A stretch of 64,000 bases of DNA from Tetrahymena thermophila SB210 (taxonomy: Eukaryota > Ciliophora > Oligohymenophorea > Hymenostomatida > Tetrahymenidae), in contig NW_002476155.1 of assembly GCF_000189635.1 (NCBI RefSeq), positions 1 to 64,000 of the forward strand, given 5' to 3'. Shown piece by piece: positions 1 to 12,320 of this stretch. The position numbers were made by a program, and so were the translations under genes. How positions within the stretch are numbered: the first letter of the stretch is position 1; each line of letters starts with the position of its first letter. Under the pieces are notes generated by a model that was given only the letters and a program-made list of their open reading frames with translations, did no database searches and had not been told where the DNA came from.

Positions 1-81
1 CAACCCCAACCCCAACCCCAACCCCAACCCCAACCCCAACCCCAACCCCAACCCCAACCCCAACCCCAACCCCAACCCCAA
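1..81. repeat. Telomere, C4A2 repeats
   Basis: The window opens with CAA followed by 13 perfect CCCCAA units and then unique sequence from position 82. C4A2 on the 5' strand at the left end is the Tetrahymena-type telomere (G4T2 on the 3' strand). It shows that position 1 is at or very near a natural chromosome end, and it agrees with the ciliate code used by every gene in the window. The run has no variant units, unlike the mixed C4A2/C3A3 repeats of Paramecium. Confidence 0.97.
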
Positions 82-535
82 GAAACAAACTGAAAGATTA
101 AAAAATTAATTTTTTTTAAATAAATCTTATCTTCATATACTTTATATTTAATGTCATAGAGTAATTCAAATAATATTTATTATAGATACTAAAAACTTAA
201 ATTCTTGAATATTTTCACATAAAATTTGAAATAAAAAAATAGTTAAATATTAAAATTTACTATTTTTCATTTTTTTATTTATTGAAAAGAATTTAAACTA
301 ATTTTTATTTATTTTGGAAAATAGTTATATATTTTTTATCAAAAAGACAACAAAATTTTTAATTTATAACAAATAAATCAGATTTATTTAAATTAAGAAT
401 TTATACTCTTTGCTTGTAAGTTCAAAAGTGAAATGAATTAGAAAAAAACTAATAAATAAATAAAATAAATTTAACTAAAAAATGTATGTTATTATTTGTT
501 TATATCTTTTTTATATTAAATAGATTTAAATTTAA
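82..535. other. Subtelomeric spacer
   Basis: About 450 bases of very AT-rich DNA lie between the telomere and the stop codon of the first gene. I see no repeat family, no open frame with codon structure and no RNA-like fold. The gap is short, so the first gene ends close to the chromosome end. Confidence 0.7.
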
Positions 536-3500
536 TCAATTTTTATTTTCTTAGTTTTAACTTAAATCGGTCAGTTAAGCGCTTTATTGCTAATTGACCT
601 TAGTTTTGTATTTAGATATAAATTATTCAAACTATTCTTTGGAGATTTGTTTATCTGGAGTAGTGCAACTTTAAATTTCTTTAATGCTGCTCATATCTTA
701 TTTAATATTTTAAACCTATTTGATCATGTATTCTTTGAATTCGTTTTTGGACATTGAGTTTTAATTATCATCATTTTCCAAATTTTCGTTATCTTTAATG
801 TCTTTTTATTTTGGAGTATTTTCATTTTTATCTTACTGTTATTCTTATTCTTACTCCAACTATTCAGACTTTTATTAATTATTCTAAGTATTATGATTAT
901 TTAAATGTTCATTCTAATTTTCTTACTTTTTAGCTAATAACTTGTTTGGGGTTTGTGATGGCTCTCTTTTTGAAGGAGAAAAGGGAGTAACCCTACCTTT
1001 TGTATCTGAATAGTTAATTTAAATACTTTTCTTATTACTAATTTCAAATTAATTGGATTTGTTACTGCTTGCAGATGCAGAGGAGAATGTATTCCCTTTA
1101 ACTTGATTAATTTCTTAATTTTTAGAATCATTTAGTTTATTATTTTTCTTCGTATTTTATAGAGAAGTTATTTTATTTTGATTAAACTTATTAAATGGTT
1201 GCTTAGCTTGAGAGAGAGAGTGGTTTTCTTTTGAATTTGATGATAAAGGAGTAGTTGATTTAAGGCTATTTTTGGTTTATAAATTTTAAATTTATATCAT
1301 ATTTTGATTTAACTTTTAAAGAATCGATTGATTATCAATATAACTATCATTTTAGTTGCTAATTTGATTTTAATGTGAAGCATTAGTGCTTGAATAATTG
1401 TTATGATTTGATTCTACACTCTGACATCTTTTTTATTAAAACAGTTGCTTATCATATTAAGTGTAAGTATCATTCACAGCATATACAGCTAGCTTAGGTC
1501 TTTTACCATTCTATAGTTTAGTTGGTATGATTGGTGATTTCAGAAGATAGTTGCTTATGCTCTAAGTGTGATTTGTAACACTCGAGTTTTAATAAGAAAT
1601 ATGAGAATTATTTAACATACTTTTAGGAGATTTTTCATTCTAATCATTTATTTTAGTCTAAGAAGCAGACATGAGTAATTTATATTGCTAAATTTATTAT
1701 TCTTGCTTCTAGATTAGTAAAAGCTTTTACTATTAAAGTTCTTTTTATTTTGCCAGTTTCATTTACACTTCCTAAGCTTACTTTTTAGCTAATTCAAGTT
1801 ATTATTTCTTAATTAATTACTTTCTTTATACCAGTTACTTTTTTCTCTCATCTAAACTTTTATTATTTTCTATTTATTGGGTTGAACTATTTTGTTTTAA
1901 ATTTTTATCTTCTTAAAGCATATTTTATCTATCTATTTAATGACTGTTAGCTTAAATACCATCTTAATTTTTATTTATTTAGCTGCTAGTTTAATAAGCA
2001 GTTTTATTTTAAATAGGTCTATTTGAAGGTTTAAACTAATCGTTTTCAAAATTTTACTTTTAGTAGTAAGGATCTGGAGTTTTACATTTATTGTATTCAT
2101 TTTTAACATAATATTATGGAAGTCCATTCTAGCCATTTTATGCACTTTTAACATATGTTCTATTGCTATTAGGTTGAAATCTATCAGATATTACTCCAGA
2201 AAGATAAGTTTGCTAGTAAATGCTTTGTTATACTAATTATTTTTAACTTGAATTAAACCTTTTAACCCTTCTTCTATCCCTAGGCGAGTCATAAGATTTT
2301 AGTAGATCCTAATAAAAAAATAATTTAAATTGAGTAAATTTGATTTTTTTATATAAACATTGTTAAGATCAACGATCTTTCAATTCCATTGTTATTAGCT
2401 TCATTATTGTGAATGAAATAGTAGAAATAAATAAAGAACAGATGATAAAATGCTAAAATAAAATTAACAAAAAAATCTCACAATAATTTTATTAATCAAT
2501 GAAATTTATTTTATATTTTTACCCAAAATTTCAAAAGTTAAATTCTATCTATCAAGCATTTTGATACTTAAGTAAAAATAGAATAACAATGTAAAGATAT
2601 AAATAAAAATTTAGTATTCAAAGAGTGGCATGAAAACTGAAAACAGATGGTAGAAGGTCTAAATAAATGTTCAACAGTTTAAATAATATCTGAATGAAAA
2701 ATATTTGTGTTTAAATTTTATTTATATATTTTTACTTTCTTGATTTCTATGTCATCTTAGAGAGTTTCTATTTTTATATCTTAGTCATTATGATTTGTAA
2801 ATTAGTAGTTCGAATGTTCATCTTTGTTAGAGTCAAAGAATCTATTTAGTTCATCTTTATACAGCTAATTCTGTAATAGTTAAATTTATAACAATAATTA
2901 ATTAGAGTAATTTAAGTCAAATATTAAAGATTAGTATGTATTACATCTGATAAATTTAATTTAAAAGGTAGAGCAACGTTGTGAGTTGGATTATGCTGAG
3001 ATTCTTTGCAGCTATTGAGCTTAACAAAATATTTATCAAGTATTCTGCCTTCCTTATCAACCTTATTAAAACAATATAAGTTTAATTTGTGTTGTTTACA
3101 TTTTTAAAATGATTTATTTATTTACTAATTGATTTTATTTTATTTGTTTTCTCACATTCTTATTCAAGAAAAAGCCCTTTAAATGATCGTCTGTAAGAGG
3201 ATTATATGATAATTTATTAGTTTTACCTACATTTGTATCAATAACGAAAGGTCTTTCTGTACCTATATTAATAGGAACCTTATTTCTATTAAATAAAATG
3301 ATAAATAATTAGGTAAATCTACAAGTTTAATTGAAAAATGTGTTCAATAATTCAAACTAAAAATGTTGAATTACATTTTAAAGTTCTTTTGTTTTTTATT
3401 TTCTTTTTTGTTTTGAGGACCTTCTAACTAGCTTATTGAATACTTATTGTTTCCTTGATGATTTCTACCCATTTAGGATGCATATTTTCTTTAGCCATCT

Positions 3501-3652
3501 TCCTTGCTATTTTCGAGTAATTCAATGTATTACTCCTCATCTTAGTAATAATCTGATTATCCATACTTATCCCCAGCATGCTAATTATAGTTTGTCTCTT
3601 AAGTTGTAACAAATTCAGCCTAATTTGTAGGCGAAGTATCCATATTAAACAT
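536..3652 (-). CDS. ERICH3-like N-terminal motif, Q/N-rich protein
   Basis: I read five exons on the minus strand: 3652-3375, 3318-3126, 3061-2945, 2870-2736 and 2308-536. They sum to 2,496 bases (831 residues, TGA stop). Residues about 128-170 read YNPLTDDHLKGFF..., then VRKQIK..., then KEGRILDKYFVKLN. This follows the N-terminal signature of vertebrate ERICH3 (tyrosine, asparagine, D/KHL-GF/YF, then GRIL and KLN), a protein linked to cilia and vesicle traffic. The rest, especially the 1.77 kb last exon, is low-complexity Q/N/S/Y/P with in-frame TAA and TAG as Gln. The intron between exons 4 and 5 is long (427 bases) and may hide a further exon. The family call rests on my recollection of the motif; the role of a ciliate homologue is inference. 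Confidence 0.6.
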
Positions 3653-4464
3653 TTCTATTGCTTAAAAAACTATAATTCTAAGTTAGTTTTATGAATTTTT
3701 AAGTATAAGTTATTATTTACATATAAAAAATTAATGTAAAGCAAATTAAATGAAATTTCACTTATTAATTAAATAAATAATATAGTAATTAAATAAATTT
3801 ATTCAACACTACAAACTATTGGTTTTTATTTGTTTTCATTAGTTTCTAATTTATTTATAATTCGATGGACTATAAATAAAGAATAAACAAGCAAACTATT
3901 CATTTAATAGTATTTGCAATCCTAATTTTATCAAAACAATCTTGCTTAATCATAGTAAAAAATTTATACTTTCAATCTGAAAATTAATTTTACAATCAAT
4001 CAATCAACCATTTATTTATTTATTATTTTTTCATTTAATAATATAACAATTCTTGAAAATAAATAGTAGAATTGATTGATTGATTTTTTTGTTAATAATT
4101 AGTTGAGAAATAGATATTTTAAACCCCCTTTGAAATAAATAAAGTAATAAAATAAACAAATATTATTGATTGATTACAAAATAAATAAATGTTTTTTTTG
4201 AATTTAGTTTATTTGAAATGAAAGTGTGTTTTTATAGGTAGAATAATTGAGTAAAAAGTCGACAAACATCAAAGAGACATAATTATGCATAAATAACTGA
4301 TAACCAAAGATTAACTTAATATATTTGTTTATATGAGATTGAAACCTATTAATTATATCAGTTAACTTTGATAAAATACAATAATCTCTTAAGAAAGTGT
4401 CAGAATTAAAACTCGTTTTTAGTTAAAATGAGCTACTTACTTATAATTTGCTAAGCTTAAGTAA
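3653..4464. other. Intergenic, AT-rich
   Basis: Divergent or shared flank between two minus-strand genes. It contains homopolymer A/T runs and simple ATTT/ATTG runs (for example around 4000-4020 and 4070-4085). No coding frame or RNA gene is visible. Confidence 0.6.
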
Positions 4465-4686
4465 TCACAAATATTTATCACTATGACCTCTGTTTTTAAC
4501 GAAATCGAACTTCTTAGATTTGAGTTATTCGGCAGTAGATGCTTCGAGGAACTCAGCGAAAGCAGCAGGGTTCTTTTAGCAGGTAACGTATTAATTAATC
4601 CATGTTTTACAGTTATACAAATTGCCATCAGACTTGAACATGCATTCACGAGAATCGTTGAAAGAACTCAAACAAATAGGATCCAT
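4465..4686 (-). CDS. Twin CX9C (CHCH) small protein
   Basis: A single-exon frame of 73 residues beginning MDPICLSSF and ending at TGA 4465-4467, with three in-frame TAA glutamines. The four cysteines are at residues 5, 15, 26 and 36. They form two exact C-x9-C pairs separated by ten residues, the coil-helix-coil-helix signature of proteins oxidised by the Mia40/Erv1 relay in the mitochondrial intermembrane space. Residues 37-73 form a charged helical tail. Base composition is clearly less AT-rich than the flanks, as expected for a real gene. Members of this family include respiratory-complex assembly factors and MICOS parts; I cannot say which this is. Mitochondrial location is inferred from the cysteine spacing. 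A second small cysteine protein lies 500 bases away on the same strand. Confidence 0.8.
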
Positions 4687-5189
4687 CTTTTCACTTAATT
4701 TAAAATAATTTTATGGAGAGTGCAAACAAAATATTTTATTTAAATGATTTTAAATAATTGAAGTAAATGATCGAGCGAGTGATAAACCCACCCAATTCAA
4801 ACAAACAAACCAACTATTCAAAGATCAAAAATTTATTAGATTTATTTCAAAGTGTATATATTTATTTATTTATTATGTTTTTGTATGTGTGTGAGATATA
4901 CACACATTAAAACAGACAATTATATAAAGAGATAGCCTAGATGTATCTTTTGCATTTAAACGCAGTAAATAAAATCAATTAAATCCCCATTCTAAATATT
5001 GAAATTAGCACTTTATATTTACTTAAGTATCCTTATACAATATTTGATTTTTATTTTCTAATACATTGTTTTTAAGTTTATCATTCATTCAATCATTCAT
5101 TCATTTATTATTGAAAATAAAGGCTATTCTTAAAATGTCGCTAACAAAACTAAGCTTAAAATCTAAATTTATTTGAAATTTAAGTTAAT
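4687..5189. other. Intergenic, AT-rich
   Basis: Putative promoter side of the CX9C gene and 3' flank of the next. It contains ATTC/TTTA simple repeats near 5085-5105. No gene is visible. Confidence 0.55.
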
Positions 5190-5426
5190 TCAGTGATATT
5201 TTAATTACGCTTCTTTGTAACATGAAAGGACTTCTTTGGCTTAAGCTTTACAATGAATGGGATCCTTGGGAAGAGGAGTATCAGTTTATCTACAATCCTC
5301 GAAATTGTAAACTTGCTCTCTGCAAACATCAAATGCATATTAAGAATGGATCAAAACCTTTTTATTTTTTGTAAAAATTTAACTTAATGCTCACGCAGTC
5401 TACTTTTATTGCTAAATAATGCCCAT
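5190..5426 (-). CDS. 53-residue cysteine protein with one CX9C
   Basis: Two exons: 5426-5395 (starts MGIIQQQKQ) and 5319-5190, total 162 bases, 53 residues, TGA stop at 5190-5192. The intron runs 5394-5320 with donor GTGAGC and acceptor TTTGCAG, and the reading frame closes exactly across it. Cysteines are at 20, 34 and 44; the last two are C-x9-C inside a helix-like stretch (HCKAQAKEVLSCYKEA). This looks like half of a CHCH hairpin and recalls small intermembrane-space proteins, but the first pair is C-x13-C and does not fit the standard rule. The start is chosen because this ATG gives the only frame that splices in phase. A gene this small is easy to miss, so I hold it at moderate confidence; the function is unknown. 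Confidence 0.5.
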
Positions 5427-6460
5427 AAGCTTTTTATTTATATTTTAATAATTTAAAACTATTATTAGTATTTATTACTTCGAATGATTTTGTATTCATC
5501 TTACTTATCCTCTTTAAAATCTAATTAGCTTTTTTTAATAATCTTTATTTTTTTCTTTATTTATCTATCTATCTATCAAACTAATCTTTTTCCTTTTCTT
5601 TCTCCTTTCTAATTGCATTAAAAAATACTGAGACATATTCTTAACACTAAATAAAAATATTGCTTTCATTCATATATACATACAAACATTCATAAATATC
5701 ATTCTAATAAATAAGCCCCACTTTATTATTGTATTTTAGCTACTTAAAATACTATACAAAGATATATATGTTTATTAGCATATTCAACACATTCTTTATC
5801 AAATTAAGTATGCTCATTAAATAATATTCATTTCATAATTGCTATCATTAAACTATTAAATATATATTCATTATTTCTTTAATAAATATTCAATAAAATA
5901 TAATAAATCTTTGCATGAAATCTTTTCATTTTATTCATTTAAATATTTTTTATTGATTTAAGATAAGATATTCTTAAATAATCAGCAGCCAGTTTTAATT
6001 AAATTATTTTTTAATTAAAAAAAATATTATTAAAATTTAGAATCTTTTTTTATAATTTTATATTTTAGATTTATTTTTTATTTTTAAATTTTTAAATTAA
6101 ATATTTTTTTTTTTTAAGCTTTTTGTTTTTGATTAAAATATTTAAAAAAATGATTTTATTTTTATAAAAACTCTTTATTTTTTTTAATGAGTTAATACTT
6201 TTGTTAATTTAGAAGCAAAAATACTTTAAAATTCAACTTGCAAATAAATTAACTTAAACAAAGTTGATGTAAAAAAATAAAAGTTGATTTTGATAATTAT
6301 CATATTAACTTTTATATTAATTTTAAAACTTCAGATTGGGATCTGATTATTATTAATTAATTAGTTGTTAATAAGTATCTTCCGCTCAAAATATTTTCTG
6401 ATATTAATTAAATTAAAAAATAAAATCAGATATTTTTTATCAGGTCTAGCAATAAAAAAA
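5427..6460. other. Intergenic, AT-rich
   Basis: About 1 kb of very AT-rich spacer upstream of the GH31 gene. A short minus-strand open stretch near 5510-5636 could be read but has no splice-consistent continuation. No repeats or RNA genes are seen. Confidence 0.55.
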
Positions 6461-9400
6461 ATGAGTACTGAAGAATAAGAAAGTAAATTTAATATTTCAT
6501 TTTCTTTAGGTTAATTTTAAGATTTAGAAGTAATCTAGGAATAGCCTATACTTGCAGAGTAAGCTCCTAAAGAAAAAGTTGACAATTACAAAGTTTTGGT
6601 AAAATTTATTTAAATTTGGTAGAATTGAAACATATAAAATGAATGTTAAAGGACTGGGCTGTTGAACCACTCAAAGATCTACGCTAAGGAAAAGAACAAA
6701 GAAAATAAAGTGTTAAATAAGTAGAATTTGATAAAGGAAGACAACAAGTCTTAATCACCCTAGAGCAAGATGAAAACCATCCTAATGAGCTTTAGATATA
6801 ACTTACTATTTTTGAAAATGGAATTCTTTACTTTAAAGCTAAAAATTAAAGTAATACTTGGGATTTCTAATTAGATGATGTTGTAGGTCCCTTACCATTA
6901 CTAAATGAAAATATTGATAATATCGAATTAGTAGATAATGGATGCCATTATCATCTCCAAGTTTTAAATGCAAACTTAAATCTAAAAATAAATAAATCTC
7001 CATTCCAATTGTCATTTTCTTAGAATAACCATAACTTCCTTGAAATGAACTCACTTTTCTGTGATGGAGTAGTATCTTCTCACACTCATTTATTCTCTTC
7101 TAATCTCTATGGCATACCTGAGCATCCCGATCACTTTAATTTAGTTGATACTTCCAACGATAAGCCATACCGTCTTTATAATCTTGACAGGTTTTTCACT
7201 AAAAATTTATTAAAAGAATTATTCTTTATTATAAAAAATAATTAAAAAGATACTTATGGCCTATCCATTCTAAAGGAAGTTTATATGGAACTGCTCCTAT
7301 CCTTATTAGTCATAACGAAAATATAACAACAGGATATTTCTGGAGGAACTGTACAGAAACATATGTTGATATTTAAAAGTTGGAGCAAACAAGCAACGTG
7401 AATTGGCTTAGTGAAAATGGTGAATTCGAGTTAGTTGTATTTGCAGATTAGTGTATTGAAAAATTCTACAAGAAGCTTGCTGACACTATAGGATATTCTG
7501 TTTTTCCTTAGTTATTTGCACTTGGATATTAACACTGCAGATATTCATTTAAGGATTAAAAAGATGTAGATTATGTTGATACAAACTTTGATGAGTTAGG
7601 TAATTAATTATGAGCAAAATATTAATAAAATCCAATTTTACTTAATAAGTAATATAAATAAATATATATATATATTTATATAAAAGGTATACCTTACGAT
7701 GTAATTTATTTAGATATTGATCATTGTTACAAAAAGAGATACTTCTCTTTTGATAAAGAGCTATATCCTGATGTAGATTTGATGGTGAGAAAGTTAGAAG
7801 GTAAAGGAAGAAAAATAGTTACAATTGTTGATCCTCATGTCTTAATTGATGAGGAATACTATGTTTATACAGAAAGCAAAGGCTAATAAGACTTTTTTAT
7901 AAAGAATCCAGATCAAACTGACTTTGTTGGTAAATGCTGGCCAGGTGACTGTAATTGGTTAGACTTTTTGAATGAAGATGTCAGAAAATATTGGGCAAGT
8001 TTATACTCATATTCCAAATATAAACACTCAACATCTAACTTTTATACATGGAACGATATGAATGAACCAGCTGTTTTCAAGGGTATTGAAGAAACTATGA
8101 TTAAAGATAATATTCACACTGTTAAGAACAAAGTTAAAAACTACTAAGTCCCTCACACATTTGGCCATAACCTATATGGACTCACCTAAGCTATGGTAAA
8201 AAAGATTTTTTATAAGGAAATAACTTAATTTTAAATTCTTTGAATACAATAGGCTAGTTTCTAGGGTTTGGCGTAGAGAGAAAAAGAAAATGATTAAAAG
8301 AGACCATTGGTGCTCACTCGTTCATGGTGGGTTGGCTCTCAAAAATATGCTGCAATTTGGACAGCAGACAGTGAAGCAAAGTGGGAATACTTAACGATCC
8401 ACACTCCTATGTTATTGACATTCAGCACAGTTGGTTTTCCTTATTGCGGAGCTGATGTAGGAGGGTAAAATATTGTTTTAATTTTTAACAATAAATAATT
8501 TTCAATAATAATTTTATTTTAAAAGTTTTGAAGGTAACCCTCCTGAAGATTTGCACATAAGATGGTATTAAGTTGGTGCCTTTTAGCCTTTCTTTAGAGG
8601 TCATAGCTCTACTTTTTGTGATAGAAGAGAACCTTGGTTGTATAGTAAGGAAACTTGTTAAAATATAAGAAAAGCCATCAGAACTAGATATGAATTCCTA
8701 CCTGTTTGGTACAGTGAATTTTTCCGTCATTAAAGAACTGGTCTACCAGTGATGAGAGCTCTTTGGTAAAACTATCCTAGTCGTACAGATTTGTTTAATG
8801 AAGAGTAGGTTTATATGATTGGAAAAGATGTTTTAGTTGCTCCTATTGTAAGAAAGGAATAAACTTCAGTTAATTTAAAGGGACTTGAAGGTAGATGGTA
8901 TGATTACAATAACAACTATGCTATTACTGATACTTCTAAAGATATCGAAAACATCCCTCTTGATATAATCCCTGTTTTCTTCAGAGGAGGTGCCATAGTA
9001 TTGCTCTATTAGATCCTTCAAAATGAGTAACATTATAGCTTTTAAATATTTGTTCATTTAATTACTTTATAAGTTTTATTAAATTTATTTTCTATTAATA
9101 ATTAATCAATTAATATTTATTTTTTATATATTAATTATATAGAACAACTTATAGATCTAGCGAAGACATTAGATAAAAATGCCCTCTTTAATTAATCATT
9201 TGCTTAAATGAGTAATAAGAGGCTCATGGTAACTTCTATATGGATGATGGTTAAACATTTAAATACTCAAAAGTAACAAAATATTTTTAACTAATTCAAG
9301 TTTTTATTTATTTATTTTATTATTTTTTAAAGAGCGGATAATTTTGCGTTAGCAATTTAAGCTACAAGGATAAGTAATTGCATTTAGATGTAGAATCTAA

Positions 9401-9569
9401 ATTATAAGACTAATACTGGATGACTGAAGTCAACTAGGTAGTTTTATGCGGTTTAAATAATCTCAATGAGTTATAACTAAGCGAAAATATGACTATTGAA
9501 GGAGACACTTTAAAGATTACAGGATTATCAATTAACCTTAATAAATCCAACAGTTTCCATCTTTTCTGA
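6461..9569 (+). CDS. GH31 alpha-glucosidase
   Basis: Eight exons: 6461-6598, 6652-7190, 7250-7599, 7687-8195, 8253-8464, 8526-9026, 9143-9272, 9333-9569. They total 2,616 bases, 871 residues, with seven introns of 53-116 bases. The catalytic core is plain: ALGYQHCRY, then IPYDVIYLDIDH, then the nucleophile motif WNDMNEPAVF (Asp about 466), LVLTRSWW, and WTADSEAKW with the likely acid/base Asp about 551, followed by GNPPEDLHIRWYQVGAFQPFFR. Family GH31 removes terminal alpha-linked glucose from glycans, glycogen or maltose; the closest types are glucosidase II alpha and neutral alpha-glucosidase C. The start MSTEEQESK has no signal peptide, which favours a cytosolic GANC-like enzyme unless an upstream exon is missing. 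Confidence 0.92.
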
Positions 9570-9950
9570 TGATTTATTCTGGTGAATTTTAAAATATATT
9601 TCTAGACATGAAAATTAACAGTTATTATTCGATACTTTTATGAAATAAGTTTATTTTTATGTTTTTAAAGTAATCAATTAAATAATAAAGAAATAAATAG
9701 ATATAAAAATGATTAATCTTTTGGAAAATAATATAATTTTAAGCATACATTTATAAACGAATTTGTATTTTATTTAAATAATAATTCTAGTTGAGAGAAT
9801 GAAGAGCATTTATTTAGTAAGCTCATAAACTTACTTTTAAATTTGCATTAAAATAATTAATATTTATTTCTATCAAGTATTAATTTAAGATTTATATATT
9901 ATTATTTTTGTAAACAAAATCAATACATAAGTTAAGCTGCTAATAAATAA
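9570..9950. other. Intergenic, AT-rich
   Basis: Spacer of 380 bases between two tandem plus-strand genes. Nothing beyond A/T-rich sequence is visible. Confidence 0.6.
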
Positions 9951-12320
9951 ATGAGTGGGATATAGGATGATAAGAAAATAGAAGAAGAGGATGATTATGA
10001 AGATTAGGAATCAATAAAATTATTATCAAAAGCAAACAAAATACTTAGCGAAAAACAAGTTTCGGATGAGAGCTTCAAGTTTTTCACTTAGATAAGCACT
10101 GAAGTTTTGATGAAAATTGCAAATCAGCTATCTAAGGAGAAGGCAGAAAAATTAATGAATTACTTATCAAAGTAAAAAATTTCTAAAAAAGAGGAAAAAT
10201 TATTAAAAGAATAAAGTAAAAATAATGGGAAATAATCTTTGAATTCTCAGCAAAATGAAAAAACATAATTTTTCAATCCTTCTGCACCTGTTTGGACTGA
10301 AGACAAATCATAAAATCAAGATTAAAATGATAACAATCCTATTATACTGAATTAGCTTTTAAGAGAACATGAAGATTAGCAGAATATAAAAAGTGGAAGA
10401 AAAGATAAAAAATTTAGGATGGATCCTTCTTAGTATAAATTTGAAGAATTGGCAAAGTATCATGAAAAATCTAACCCCTTTTTCCCTTTTTATAGCATTG
10501 TATCAAAGATTATGTATAGTTATGGTGATTTACTTTAGAATGATGAATCAGCTGTGCAAATGATGCACTCCTAAATTGAAGAAATTCTCAAAGCAATATT
10601 TGATAAGAAATTAATGCAGAAACTAGTTAAGTATAGCAAATAGAATTCATAAAATTTATATGATTTGGAAGATGAAAGTATTACTTCTAAAGATAAATTT
10701 GTATTTCCTAAGGCAACCAAAACTATAAAGCGATGTTTTAATTAGTATTTCTAGACTATTTTTGCTGAATAATTTAAAATTTATCAACGATTTAGAGAGA
10801 CATATTAAGGAATTAAAGAAGAAGGAGGATTTTACAAAAATAATAAAAAGGGCAGTGGCTAGAATGATTCTGAAAGTAGTGGGGATAGCAGTGGAGACGA
10901 AAATGACTAAATGGAATATGAAGAAGATTAAGCTGAGGATCATTAATTAAGAGAAATGAAAGAACATTTCGATAGAGATGACGAAGAAGAAAATAACAAT
11001 TAATCAAATTAAAATTCTCGTAAATTAGAAGAAAGTTCTTTATCAAGTAGTAAAATCAATAAGAAAACTGAAGTTACTTAGAAAAAAGATATTCTATTAT
11101 TTGATGACAACTAAGAAGAAGATGATGAAGAGGAAGAAGCATAAGATGGACTTGAAGATAATTAAGAAGATATTTAAGACACTTTAGATACATTAAATTA
11201 GATTGAAAAAATTGCTAGCTTAGATGAGGAACATAAAAAAGACGAAGTTATTTTACCATAAAATAAGCCTTAAAATGTAGGTTAAACAGCTACAACAAGC
11301 AATTCTTTAAATAATAATGGCATTTTGAAAGAGTAAAATGGCGAAAATTCATTTTCTCACTTCGGAGATAAGTTATAAATAAATGAAGAAGATAGGATTA
11401 GATTTAATAAAGAAAGAACTGATGAGATGAGTAATGAGGAATGGAATTATTTTATGAATGTTAGATGTACAACATTTACTTCTAATGGAAACAGAAAGCT
11501 CTTTGTGGATTTTCTGAATATAAATAAATATAACAATTAGTTTTCTGAGTGCTTAAATGTTTTTGTCCCATTTTTGAGTTATTGTTTATGCAAAATTATT
11601 GGCTTAGTGGTTGAGTAAATTTTGAGATCAAGAGAGAATGGTTATTTAAAATAAGCAACTCATTTTGTCACTGAAAGAGAAGTTTAAGTCTTTGGTAATT
11701 CAATCATAGAAAGATACATAAATAGAGCTAAGAGATATATTTTGAGCAAAGAAAAATTGATCAAAGCAGCCTTTTAACAATTTACTGAGGAGTTTTTGAA
11801 ATTTGGATATGACAAAATTCTCTGTTAAGAAAAACCAGTTGCTCCAAAAAATCAAAAGAAAGGTTCAGTTTAGAAAATTGAAGGCTCAAAAACAAATGAA
11901 AAGGAGGAGAAATAAATTTAGTAAGATGAACAAAATATCAGAGAGTAATGGAAAGGAATGAAAAATGCATACAAAAAGATGTGGGTTGAGAGAGTAATAT
12001 CTGAAAAGCAAATAAAAAAAGTTATTGAAGAAAAGACATAAAACAAAGAGCAAAGATAAGCCTTACAAGATTTGCTAAGAATGGACTCATAATAAATTTA
12101 ATTCATAAATAAATATGCTAGCTACTTATATGAAAGAGTGCTAGAGGATATGCAGAAGAATTGGCTGCAAATAAATTATGCATAACATTTTAAAAATTGG
12201 TTTTTAAACAATGATTGTCAACGCACAGGCCAAATTAAAAAGGCTGTAATTAACAACCTTCAGAATCAAACTAAAGACCAAAAAAGAAAAATGATGAAAT
12301 TCGAAAGTATTTTGGATTGA
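9951..12320 (+). CDS. Unknown intronless acidic protein, 789 aa
   Basis: A single uninterrupted frame of 790 codons from ATG 9951 to TGA 12318-12320, with many TAA/TAG glutamines. I do not recognise a family. The N-terminal third is charged and helical. Residues about 300-460 are a low-complexity acidic stretch of E, D, N and S, including runs such as EEDDEEEEEA. A folded-looking region around residues 490-630 follows, with FVPFLSYCLCKIIGLVVEQIL, an aromatic-rich segment before it and a basic helix after it. The C-terminal 150 residues are charged, coiled-coil-like, with conserved-looking tryptophans. There is no signal peptide, and the hydrophobic patch is too isolated to be called a membrane segment with certainty. 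It is the only long gene here without an intron. Function is unknown. Confidence 0.85.

Noticed and set aside
5222-5700. Long plus-strand open reading with the ciliate code starting ATG 5222
   Set aside because: After about 35 residues it becomes Ile/Leu/Phe/Tyr-rich with no codon structure. The same DNA gives an in-phase spliced small protein on the other strand.
10656-10943. 95-residue minus-strand frame rich in Phe, Leu and Ile
   Set aside because: It is antisense to the acidic orphan gene. Reverse complement of GAA/GAT/AAA-rich codons always gives such hydrophobic frames.
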